This document shows, piece after piece, positions 7,009 through 14,652 of a DNA stretch of 45,132 nt (its first letter is position 1; each line of letters starts with the position of its first letter). Position numbers and translations under genes: made by a program. The stretch is from positions 1 to 45,132 of the forward strand of contig CAKSYU010000016.1 in assembly GCA_934524965.1 (NCBI GenBank), read 5' to 3'. Under the pieces are notes generated by a model. It was given only the letters and a program-made list of their open reading frames with translations, did no database searches and had not been told where the DNA came from. The DNA comes from an uncultured Angelakisella sp. (GTDB lineage: Bacteria; Bacillota; Clostridia; Oscillospirales; Ruminococcaceae).

Positions 7009-7908
7009 TCAGTCGCCGGCGGGCTTTACCGGAGCGTTCTCGGTCACGGTAAGGGAGACAGTGTCCTCCAGCACGGCATCGGCGGGCAGCAGCTTTGCCA
7101 TAACAACATAGCGGTAGTCATTGGGGTAATGCAGCTTGGTATTATCGGCAAGGCGGTAGGTGCAGGTGGAAAGGGTAAGGATCTTATCGTTTGCGGTCAC
7201 TTCCACATCGTAATCGTAGAAGGAGAGATCCTGCGCCTTCTTCAGCAGGCTGCTGTAGGTGGCGTCGGCGGGGTCGGGGTTGATGTAGTCAAAGCTGATG
7301 GGGGTGTAGAACACCGCGAATACCTGCCAAACCATATCCTCCTCGATGGTGGAATAATAGATGTAGGGGTGGTTCTTGGCAAACTCGGGATCCTGGAACT
7401 TGAGCAGCTGGGCGAACTTGGGACCGTTGGCATGGTTCTCGTAGTCGGTCAGCAGGGCGTTTTCGGCACGACCCAGGTTATGCCCGTAGATGACGGTATT
7501 CTTGGAAAGGGTGCTGCGGTTGCCGGACTTGCAGCGGAAATCGGCATAGTAGCAGCCGTCGTTATCGTTTTCGCCGTTGGCGTTGCGGCGCAGGTAGTAT
7601 TTGTTGTCATCGTTGTAGTTGACCTTTACCACCACATCGTTGATGGCGGTGCCGTCAATGTACAGCCAGCCGATGGTATCCTTGTTCTTCTGCTGCATCG
7701 CCAGCGTGTTTTCCAGCATGGTCTTCTGCAGCTCCTTCAGCTGTTCTTCCTTGCTGGGCTGGTCGGGGTCATCGGGGTCGACGGGGGTCGAGGGGTTGTT
7801 GGGGTCAACGGGATCGACAGGGGTAACGGGGTCCTTGCCGCAGGCGGCAAAGGCAAATACCATGCAAAGTGCCAGCAGCAGTGCCAGCAGGCGTGTTGTC
7901 AGTTTCAT
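7009..7908 (-). CDS. class B-like sortase with a lipoprotein signal peptide
   Basis: 299 residues. A lysine-poor signal segment ends in the lipobox FAAC (Cys23), so the mature protein should be lipid-anchored outside the membrane. A Pro/Asp-rich linker (residues 27-52) follows, then a sortase domain resembling SrtB: GWLYIDGTAINDVVV, NTVIYGHNL (His143), ILTLSTCTYR (Cys249) and YRYVVMAKL (Arg266). These provide the catalytic triad of sortase transpeptidases, which cleave sorting signals and join proteins to the wall or to each other. The start at 7908 has GAGGA 6 nt upstream; the frame is open further upstream but lacks a signal. No sorting substrate or pilin gene is adjacent. Confidence 0.85.
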   Translation of the reverse strand: MKLTTRLLALLLALCMVFAFAACGKDPVTPVDPVDPNNPSTPVDPDDPDQPSKEEQLKELQKTMLENTLAMQQKNKDTIGWLYIDGTAINDVVVKVNYNDDNKYYLRRNANGENDNDGCYYADFRCKSGNRSTLSKNTVIYGHNLGRAENALLTDYENHANGPKFAQLLKFQDPEFAKNHPYIYYSTIEEDMVWQVFAVFYTPISFDYINPDPADATYSSLLKKAQDLSFYDYDVEVTANDKILTLSTCTYRLADNTKLHYPNDYRYVVMAKLLPADAVLEDTVSLTVTENAPVKPAGD

Positions 7909-8047
7909 AGCGTTCCTCGTACTTCTTTTGATAAATTGCCCCCGACATCTGGGGGGCTTGCTCCGCATCATTTTACACCATGGCGGCGGCGCTTGTCAAT
8001 GAATGCCGCGCTGGAAAGCCCCCCGACGGGAAAAAGTTTGATTTCTG

Positions 8048-8076
8048 TTTACAAATGAGGAAAAAATAACTATACT
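8048..8076 (+). promoter_or_regulatory. sigma-A promoter for the DUF1858 gene
   Basis: TTTACA at 8048-8053 and TATACT at 8071-8076 with a 17-bp spacer. The transcribed leader begins with a ggcggg/cccgcc stem-loop (about 8083-8098). Confidence 0.75.
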
Positions 8077-8127
8077 AAAGAAGGCGGGTTTCCCCGCCGG
8101 AATTCATACAAAACGGAGGAATAAAAT

Positions 8128-8325
8128 ATGCTGATTACCAAGGATATGGGCATCATGGAGATCGTACAGAAGTACCCTGCCACCGTAGAGGTGCTGCAGC
8201 GCTTCGGTATGGGCTGCATCGGCTGCGCCGCCGCGCACTTCGAGAACATCGAGCAGGGCGCCCTGGCGCACGGCATTGATGTGCCTGCCCTGATGGAAGC
8301 CCTGAACAAGGCTGCCGAAGGCTAA
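8128..8325 (+). CDS. DUF1858 redox-disulfide domain protein
   Basis: 65 residues, a stand-alone DUF1858 domain (the family also called hybrid-cluster-protein-associated redox disulfide domain). MLITKDMGIMEIVQKYP and GMGCIGCAAAHFENIEQGA are typical, with a CxxC pair at Cys30 and Cys33 that could cycle between disulfide and dithiol. It has a strong promoter and an ACGGAGGA ribosome binding site. No hybrid cluster protein gene is adjacent. A role in thiol or redox control in an anaerobe is inference. Confidence 0.92.
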   Translation: MLITKDMGIMEIVQKYPATVEVLQRFGMGCIGCAAAHFENIEQGALAHGIDVPALMEALNKAAEG

Positions 8326-8347
8326 AGAAAAAATTTGCCGAGAGCCG

Positions 8348-8434
8348 ACGCCCGCAGGGTGTTCCGTCCCCATGGGGACGGAACCGGCGGCGCAGCCGCC
8401 GCAGCCGCCGGAGGGCGGCTGACCCTGCGGGCGT
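8348..8434. repeat. cloverleaf element, copy 1
   Basis: A 13-bp basal stem (acgcccgcagggt at 8348-8360 with accctgcgggcgt at 8422-8434) encloses three hairpins with no bases left over: 8361-8384 (11-bp stem), 8385-8401 (cggcggc/gccgccg, loop gca) and 8402-8421 (cagccgcc/ggcggctg). It is intergenic, between the DUF1858 gene and the parS site. Confidence 0.85.
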
Positions 8435-8465
8435 ATTCCCCCCCTGCACAGACCCCTTTCCCAAA

Positions 8466-8483
8466 ATGTTTCACGTGAAACAT
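8466..8483. other. parS: parS centromere-like site (ParB/Spo0J binding site)
   Basis: TGTTTCACGTGAAACA at 8467-8482 exactly matches the consensus TGTTNCACGTGAAACA defined for Bacillus Spo0J; with one flanking base on each side it is an 18-bp perfect palindrome. Chromosomal parS sites cluster near the replication origin, so this window may be origin-proximal. parA/parB are not in the window. Confidence 0.85.
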
Positions 8484-8523
8484 TTGTTCTTACCTCAAAC
8501 CACGACAGAACAAGGAGGCACCC

Positions 8524-9558
8524 ATGCAGAAAGAACTGACCAATGCCGGTCCCCTGCTGAACGAGCGGGGCGAGCTGCACGAGGCGGGGTACGCCCGCCG
8601 TCTTATTAAGCAGTATGACCGCCGGGCGATCAAGGCGGCGGCGCACCGCATCAAGGAATGGGACTACTACCTCATCATGAACGGACGGTGGGGCGTGGCG
8701 CTGACCATTGACGATAACAGCTACATGGGGCTTCTGGGCTTTTCGCTGCTGGATTTTTCCCGCCCGTGGGAGCACACCTGCAACATCATCTACCCGTTCC
8801 CGAATGGCAAGACGGGGTTCCCCGCCACCAGTGCCGAGGGCGATGTGGCGGTGCGCCGGAAGAATGCCGACTTTTGCTTTAAGGTGCTGCCGGACGGCAG
8901 CCGCCGCCTGACGGCATGGGTCAAAAGCTTTATGGATAAAAAGCCGATCACGGCGGAATTTACCCTGACCGGGGAGCCGGAGGATTCCATGGTGATCGTC
9001 ACCCCCTTTTCGGAGGATAAAAAGGCTTTTTACTATAACCAGAAGATCAACTGCATGAAAGCCGCCGGTCGGGTGGAATTCGATGGGCAGGTGATCGAAT
9101 TCACGCCGGAGCAAAGCTACGCCACGCTGGACTGGGGGCGCGGCGTGTGGACCTACAAGAACACATGGTACTGGGGCAGCGGCAACGGCACCGTGGCGGG
9201 CAAGCCCTTCGGCTTTAATATCGGGTACGGCTTTGGCGATACCGGCGCCGCCAGCGAGAACATGCTGTTCTATGACGGCACGGCGCACAAGCTGGAGCGC
9301 CTGACCTTCCTGATCCCGCAAAAGGACGGCAGGGACGACTTTATGAGCCCGTGGCGCTTTACCAGCAGCGACGGGCGGTTCGAGATGGACTTCACCCCCG
9401 TATTGGATCGCGCAAGCTGCACCAATGTGGGCATCATTTGCAGCGACCAGCACCAGGTGTTCGGCTACTTTAACGGCACCGCCACGCTGGACGACGGCAC
9501 CGTGCTGAAGATAGAGAACCTGCTGGGCTTTGCCGAAAAGGTGTACAATAAATGGTAA
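8524..9558 (+). CDS. DUF2804 domain-containing protein
   Basis: 344 residues, full length for the DUF2804 family. It opens TNAGPLLNERGELHEAGYAR and shows conserved aromatic blocks (AHRIKEWDYYLIMNGRWGVALTI; YATLDWGRGVWTYKNTWYWG; FGFNIGYGFGD). The late Trp/Gly-rich motifs suggest a beta-rich fold, perhaps lipocalin- or glycosidase-like, but no function is established. There is no signal peptide, so it is cytoplasmic. An AAGGAGG site precedes the ATG, and the inverted repeat TTGTTCT/AGAACAA (8484-8490, 8507-8513) ends immediately before it. Confidence 0.88.
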   Translation: MQKELTNAGPLLNERGELHEAGYARRLIKQYDRRAIKAAAHRIKEWDYYLIMNGRWGVALTIDDNSYMGLLGFSLLDFSRPWEHTCNIIYPFPNGKTGFPATSAEGDVAVRRKNADFCFKVLPDGSRRLTAWVKSFMDKKPITAEFTLTGEPEDSMVIVTPFSEDKKAFYYNQKINCMKAAGRVEFDGQVIEFTPEQSYATLDWGRGVWTYKNTWYWGSGNGTVAGKPFGFNIGYGFGDTGAASENMLFYDGTAHKLERLTFLIPQKDGRDDFMSPWRFTSSDGRFEMDFTPVLDRASCTNVGIICSDQHQVFGYFNGTATLDDGTVLKIENLLGFAEKVYNKW

Positions 9559-9565
9559 AAAATGG

Positions 9566-9599
9566 GCAGCTCCGCCGCGTAAGACGGGGCTGCTTTTTG
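9566..9599 (+). terminator. intrinsic terminator after the DUF2804 gene
   Basis: gcagctcc pairs with ggggctgc (one G-U), followed by TTTTT. Confidence 0.78.
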
Positions 9600-9612
9600 C
9601 CGCACTTTTCCC

Positions 9613-9641
9613 TTGACAGTCACCCCTGTTGGCGGTAGTAT
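9613..9641 (+). promoter_or_regulatory. promoter for gltX
   Basis: TTGACA at 9613-9618 and TAGTAT at 9636-9641 with a 17-bp spacer. The leader is too short for a T-box. Confidence 0.78.
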
Positions 9642-9703
9642 ATATAAGTAAAAATATAGGTCAAAGCCTATTCGATATTTTGAAAAACAAAGGAAGATGC
9701 ATT

Positions 9704-11161
9704 ATGTTCCAATTCGATCATGTACGCACCCGCTTTGCCCCCAGCCCCACCGGCTACATGCATGTGGGTAACCTGCGCACCGCGCTGTTTGCCTATCTGG
9801 TGGCAAAGAGCAATAACGGCCGCTTCCTGCTGCGCATCGAGGATACCGACCAGGAGCGTCAGGTAGAGGGGGCTGTGGAGATCATCTACAAGACCCTGAA
9901 GGAGACCGGCTTGCTGTGGGACGAGGGACCGGATATCGGCGGTCCCGTGGGGCCCTATATCCAGAGCGAGCGCATGGGTATGTTTAAGAAATACGCCGAG
10001 CAGCTGGTGGAAAGCGGTCATGCCTACTACTGCTTCTGCGATAAGGAGCGTCTGGACGAGGTACGCAAGGTGCAGGAGGCCTCCGGCATGGCGCCCCGCT
10101 ATGACGGTCACTGCCGCAACCTTTCCAAGGAGGAGGTCGCCGAAAAGCTGGCGGCGGGCGTTCCCTATGTCATTCGTCAGAAAGTCCCCACCGAGGGTAC
10201 CGTGACCTTCCACGATGAGGTGTACGGTGATGTGACCGTAGAGTGCAGCACACTGGACGATCAGATCCTCATCAAAGGCGACGGTATGCCTACCTACAAC
10301 TTTGCCAATGTCGTGGACGACCACACCATGGGCATTACCCATGTGATCCGCGGCAACGAGTATCTTTCCTCTACGCCCAAGTACAACCTGCTGTATGAGG
10401 CATTCGGCTGGGAGATCCCGAAGTATATCCACTGTGCGCCCGTCATGCGTGACGCTACCCATAAACTCTCCAAGCGCCACGGCGACGCCTCCTACGAGGA
10501 TCTGGTGCAGATGGGCTTTTTGACCCCTGCCATTCTGAACTACATTGCGCTGCTGGGCTGGAGCCCCAAGGGGGATCAGGAGATCTTCTCGCTGGAGGAG
10601 CTGGTAAAGATCTTCGATATCTCCGGCATTACCAAGAGCCCCGCTATCTTTGATATGCAGAAGCTGCGCTACATCAACGGCGAGTATATCCGCAAGCTCT
10701 CCCCCGAGGAGTTCTACGAGAAGGCGCTGCCTTGGATCCGCCGTACGGTAAAGAGTGAGACTGCCGACCTGCGGGAGCTGTGCACTGTATTGCAGACCCG
10801 CTGCGAGGCGCTGAGCGATATTCCCGAGCAGGTGGATTTTATCGACGAATTGCCGGATTATGACATCGGGCTGTTTACCAGCAAAAAGATGAAGACCACC
10901 CCCGAAACTGCCAAGGAGGCATTGGCAGTCGTGCTGCCTGTTCTGGAGAATCTGCCGGAGTGGAACGCCGAGGCGATCCATGCCGCCCTCTTCGCGGAGA
11001 TTGAAAAGCTGGGCGTGAAGAACGGCTGGCTTTTGTACCCGCTGCGCGTTGCCGTTTCCGGCAAGCAGTTCACCCCCGGCGGCGGCATTGAGCTGGCAGT
11101 GGTGCTGGGCCGTGAGGAAACGCTGCGCCGGATCCGCACCTCGCTGGAGAAGCTGGGCTGA
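9704..11161 (+). CDS. gltX: glutamate--tRNA ligase
   Basis: 485 residues, normal for a bacterial GluRS. It charges tRNA-Glu with glutamate, and in organisms lacking GlnRS often tRNA-Gln too. The class I motifs are present: HIGH-like HVGN ([20 protein letters not shown]) and KMSKS-like KLSKR (Lys254-Lys257). The anticodon-binding C-terminal region is complete. The start at 9704 was chosen because AAAGGA precedes it and [10 protein letters not shown] then falls at the usual distance from the N-terminus; the frame is open further upstream across the promoter. It stands alone between two terminators. Confidence 0.97.
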   Translation: MFQFDHVRTRFAPSPTGYMHVGNLRTALFAYLVAKSNNGRFLLRIEDTDQERQVEGAVEIIYKTLKETGLLWDEGPDIGGPVGPYIQSERMGMFKKYAEQLVESGHAYYCFCDKERLDEVRKVQEASGMAPRYDGHCRNLSKEEVAEKLAAGVPYVIRQKVPTEGTVTFHDEVYGDVTVECSTLDDQILIKGDGMPTYNFANVVDDHTMGITHVIRGNEYLSSTPKYNLLYEAFGWEIPKYIHCAPVMRDATHKLSKRHGDASYEDLVQMGFLTPAILNYIALLGWSPKGDQEIFSLEELVKIFDISGITKSPAIFDMQKLRYINGEYIRKLSPEEFYEKALPWIRRTVKSETADLRELCTVLQTRCEALSDIPEQVDFIDELPDYDIGLFTSKKMKTTPETAKEALAVVLPVLENLPEWNAEAIHAALFAEIEKLGVKNGWLLYPLRVAVSGKQFTPGGGIELAVVLGREETLRRIRTSLEKLG

Positions 11162-11180
11162 GTGCAACAATAAAATTCGG

Positions 11181-11211
11181 GCGCCGTCTCCGGTTGGGAG
11201 ACGGCGCTTTT
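11181..11211. terminator. terminator between gltX and the convergent GLUG gene
   Basis: gcgccgtctcc and ggagacggcgc form a perfect 11-bp stem with TTTT on the gltX side and an A-rich stretch on the other side. Confidence 0.85.
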
Positions 11212-11217
11212 GCGTGT

Positions 11218-14200
11218 TTATACGGGTTCTTGCGTTGGCTTCGGCTTTTTGCGGCTGCGGCTGCGTCCGAACAACAGCACCAGCCCCAGCACGAGCGCCA
11301 GTCCGCCCGCGCCCGCCGCCCATACCCATGCGGGCAGGGAAGGCGCCTCGGTGACGGCGATAACGCCGCTGCCGATGAGCGGGAAGCAAAGGTAACTGCC
11401 GAAGCTTTCGGCTTTCAGGCGTACCCAGCTGCCGCCTTGCAGCTGGTAGACAGCGTATTTGTCGTCGGGGTCGGGCATCAGCCAGCGGACGGTGTGACTG
11501 ATGGAACCGCCGACGGGAATGGTGAGCGTCCATGCCTCGATGACCGTTTCGGGAAGCTTCAGCGGGGAGGAAACGGCGCCGGTGGTAAGGGTATCTCCCT
11601 CGCGGAACTTGCCCTCCACCAGCAGCACCGGCTTGCCCTGCCGCAGTACATCGGACGCCAGCGTGGTGACATAGGGACGGTACACGGCGGTAACGACGGT
11701 ATCGAACCGCAAGTCGGTCAGGTCGGTCTTGTCCCATGTCAGATAACAGTCCGCATTGGCGCGGGCGGCGGGGTAGACCTCCTCGCCAAAGGAATCACCG
11801 TAGGAGAATTCCTGTGTGGAAAGTACCTCGTCCTCCGTGCGGAAAGTAAGGGTCAGGCGGCGGAAATTCTCCGGCAGGGCGGTAAGGGCGCACAGCGCCT
11901 CGTAGGTCATCGGCTCCGCCTTGCCGGAATAGCTGATGCGGTCAACGCCCGCCAGCGTATCAGAGACAAAGTAGTTGCCGCTGTACTCACCGGTGATCTC
12001 GCCCGCCACCGCGCCGCCCTGCTGGGTGCAGCCGGTGATCTCCACCATGGCGTAGCAGCCGGCAACACGACTGCCGCTGCCCACAATGCCGCCGACAAAC
12101 TTGCCGCCGGAAAGACTGCACTTGGCATAGCTGCGGCGGATAGAGGAGAGCGAAAGCCCCGCCACACCGCCGACATAGTCACCGCTTTGGCTGGAGGTAT
12201 CGCCCCAGCCGCCGCACCCGTATACGGTGCCCAGGTCCATGCGCCCGACGATGCCGCCGGTGCAGCTCTTTTTGGCTTCCACCGTGCCGTAGTTCTCACA
12301 GGACATCAGAATGGCGCGGGTCTGGTAGGTAAAGCGCAGGCTGCTGCCCTCGCCGGAAAGCAGGTCGTCCTCGGGGTCGGAGTCATATTCTATCGCCATG
12401 GCGCCGGCAATGCCGCCGGCGTTGCGGTCGCCGTTGACAGTGCCGTAGTTCAGGCACTCCAGCGCCTTGCCGCGGGTGGCGCTTTGCAGGCTCTGGTCGG
12501 AGATATCCTCGAACACCTCGCTGTAATCAACGCTTTGGGTATTATTCAGCAGGTTGAGGAACAGGTTCAACACCTTCATGAACTGGTTGTTGACGACGCG
12601 CAGATCGGCGATGAGGACGGTATTGGAGGCGGACAGCTCGCTGTTGAGGGCAGTCAGTTCGTTGCCCAGCCCGCTCAGGGAAGCATTAAGGGCATCGGAG
12701 GACTGGTCAAAGTCCTCACCCAGACCGGAGAAGGAGCCGATCTCCTCCCCAGAAAGATCCCGTGCCCACTGCGCCGCGCTACGCAGACCGGAGGAAAGGG
12801 AGCGGGAAGCCTGCTCCAGCTCCTCCAGCACAATATCCATCTGATCCAGCACCTCATTGACCGGCTCCTCCAGCGAGCGCAGGATCTCCAGCGCCTGCCG
12901 CAGGCTGCTCATGGCGTTTTTGGTGTGCTCCGCCGCCGAGGAGAAGGATTCCGCGGCGGACTGCAAACATTCGGCGACGGCTTTCAGCGTTTCCAGCGTC
13001 TGGTCACGCAGCGCGCCGAAATCGGTGTTCTGCAATATCTCGTCCAGATCGTCCACCACGGCGGACCAGCACCGGAACGCCTCCCGCAGGTCGGTTTTCA
13101 GCTGTTCCTGCGTCGCTTCGCTTACCGTGCCGGTCTCCTCGTATTCGTCGATGGCGTCATTGATGGTCTTATTGAGGGCGGAAAGCGCCGAGACCAGCTC
13201 CGTAAGGTCGGCACGGAGCTGTGTGGTGTCCGGGAAGTCATCGGGCAGCTCACCCAGCAGGCGGAACGCCTCCTCCAGCTGGTCGGCACCCGCGGAAAGA
13301 TCGGCGCTTGCCGCCTCCATCTCGGTGCAGAAATCCAGCAGATGATCCAGTATGGCACTGATATCGCCGCTCATCGCCTGTAATTGGTCAAGGAGCTTCT
13401 GCATCTCATCGGCGGCGGCAGCCATGCGCTCGCCGGCGTCCGCCAGGTCGTCCAGAATGGGGGCTGCCTTGGCAAGGTAGCGCTCGATCAACAGCAGCAG
13501 CCCGTTGGCGGTGTCAATGTTGCTGTTGGCAAAGTCGCGCAGCTCGCCTGTGATGGCATAGGCGTTTTCCCGCGCGCTGTCGGCATAGCCGGAGACACGG
13601 CTGATCCTGCCGGTAACGGTATCGGAGGCGTCCTGCGTGTCCTCCAGCGTGCGGTCGATATGGCTTTGCAGCTTATTCAGCTCGGTCTGCAATTCCTCTA
13701 TTCCGTTGGAGGAGAACTGCAGGGTGATATCGGGTGCCATCTGCCCCACGATACCGCCGACATCTTTGCGCCCCTGCACGGTGCCGCGGTTGACGCAGTT
13801 TGCCATGTAGCCGTTCTGTCTGCCGGCAATGCCGCCGACATTGTAGCCCACATGGGGGTAGCCCACGGTGCCGGTGTTGATGCAGCTTTGCAGAATGCCG
13901 GTGGAATAGCCGGTGATGCCGCCGGTATCGCTGGCCACGGCGGTCTCGGTCACCTCCTGCCGCTTCAAGAGGCTGTAAAGGGTGCTTTCCATGCCTGCCA
14001 GCGTGGTGTTTTCCTGCACGGCGGTGTTCACCGCGGCGTCGGAGGCGCAGCGCAGCAGCGTGCCGCCGTTCTGACCGGCAATGCCGCCGGTGTAGGTGGT
14101 GCCGCGCACCGCGCCGGTCACGGAGCAATCCACCAAGGTGCCGCCCGCACCGTTTTTGCCGGCGATGCCGCCCACCGCGCTGCCCGCGATGACCGCGCCG

Positions 14201-14652
14201 GAGAAGGAGCAGTTCTCGATGCGCCCGTAGTTTTCACCGGCGATGCCGCCCACCGCGCTTTGGGTGCCGGTGGGGGTCACTTCGCCCTCCACGGCAAGGT
14301 CTTTAATGACCGCGCCGCTTTGCACCAGACTGAACAGCCCGTAAACGGAGTGGCTACCCTGCAGCCGCAGCCCGCGTATGGTGTGCCCGCCGCCGTCAAA
14401 TTCCCCCAGGAACACAGGGATAGAGACCTCGGAGCCGGAAAGATCAAGGTCGGCGTTCAGGCGGACGGTCAGGTTTTTGGAATAGGTATCGGAGGAACAG
14501 CGGGCGGCAAACTCGATCAGCTCCTCCGGTGTATTTATGGTCACGGTCCTGCCGCTTTCCGCCGCCGCGGCAAGGGGCAGCGCCATGGGCAGCAGCACCA
14601 GCGCCGCCAGCAGCAGCGAACCCACGCGGGAAAGGAGCTTATTCATTTTCAT
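11218..14652 (-). CDS. large GLUG-repeat/coiled-coil surface protein, membrane anchored
   Basis: 1144 residues. A Sec signal peptide (to about Ala31) is followed by GLUG repeats at about 95-320 with recurring GGIAG/NCxxxGxV units (GGIAGENYGRIENCSFSG). A very long helical region at about 320-730 is rich in Leu/Ala/Glu/Asp heptads and should form coiled coils. A second GLUG block lies at about 735-905, then a beta-rich region. A transmembrane helix (WVWAAGAGGLALVLGLVLLF) and a basic tail end the protein. The start at 14652 has AAGGAGG 9 nt upstream; the ATG at 14658 is possible. It overlaps the MMPL gene, so the two are coupled. A role as an extracytoplasmic partner of the exporter is inference. 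Confidence 0.82.
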   Translation of the reverse strand: MKMNKLLSRVGSLLLAALVLLPMALPLAAAAESGRTVTINTPEELIEFAARCSSDTYSKNLTVRLNADLDLSGSEVSIPVFLGEFDGGGHTIRGLRLQGSHSVYGLFSLVQSGAVIKDLAVEGEVTPTGTQSAVGGIAGENYGRIENCSFSGAVIAGSAVGGIAGKNGAGGTLVDCSVTGAVRGTTYTGGIAGQNGGTLLRCASDAAVNTAVQENTTLAGMESTLYSLLKRQEVTETAVASDTGGITGYSTGILQSCINTGTVGYPHVGYNVGGIAGRQNGYMANCVNRGTVQGRKDVGGIVGQMAPDITLQFSSNGIEELQTELNKLQSHIDRTLEDTQDASDTVTGRISRVSGYADSARENAYAITGELRDFANSNIDTANGLLLLIERYLAKAAPILDDLADAGERMAAAADEMQKLLDQLQAMSGDISAILDHLLDFCTEMEAASADLSAGADQLEEAFRLLGELPDDFPDTTQLRADLTELVSALSALNKTINDAIDEYEETGTVSEATQEQLKTDLREAFRCWSAVVDDLDEILQNTDFGALRDQTLETLKAVAECLQSAAESFSSAAEHTKNAMSSLRQALEILRSLEEPVNEVLDQMDIVLEELEQASRSLSSGLRSAAQWARDLSGEEIGSFSGLGEDFDQSSDALNASLSGLGNELTALNSELSASNTVLIADLRVVNNQFMKVLNLFLNLLNNTQSVDYSEVFEDISDQSLQSATRGKALECLNYGTVNGDRNAGGIAGAMAIEYDSDPEDDLLSGEGSSLRFTYQTRAILMSCENYGTVEAKKSCTGGIVGRMDLGTVYGCGGWGDTSSQSGDYVGGVAGLSLSSIRRSYAKCSLSGGKFVGGIVGSGSRVAGCYAMVEITGCTQQGGAVAGEITGEYSGNYFVSDTLAGVDRISYSGKAEPMTYEALCALTALPENFRRLTLTFRTEDEVLSTQEFSYGDSFGEEVYPAARANADCYLTWDKTDLTDLRFDTVVTAVYRPYVTTLASDVLRQGKPVLLVEGKFREGDTLTTGAVSSPLKLPETVIEAWTLTIPVGGSISHTVRWLMPDPDDKYAVYQLQGGSWVRLKAESFGSYLCFPLIGSGVIAVTEAPSLPAWVWAAGAGGLALVLGLVLLFGRSRSRKKPKPTQEPV

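Noticed and set aside
8348..8434. Cloverleaf copy 1 as a tRNA
   Set aside because: It has no tRNA consensus (no TTCGA loop, no anticodon-arm geometry, no CCA) and every stem is longer and tighter than in a tRNA.
9559..9703. T-box riboswitch before gltX
   Set aside because: The leader after the promoter is only about 60 nt, with no T-box motif (TGGNACCGCG) and no antiterminator.
11194..13383. 729-codon open frame opposite the GLUG protein gene, and similar long frames opposite the MMPL, M20 and acetate kinase genes
   Set aside because: These are antisense shadows of GC-rich coding sequence; the opposite strand has clear domains, signals and ribosome binding sites.
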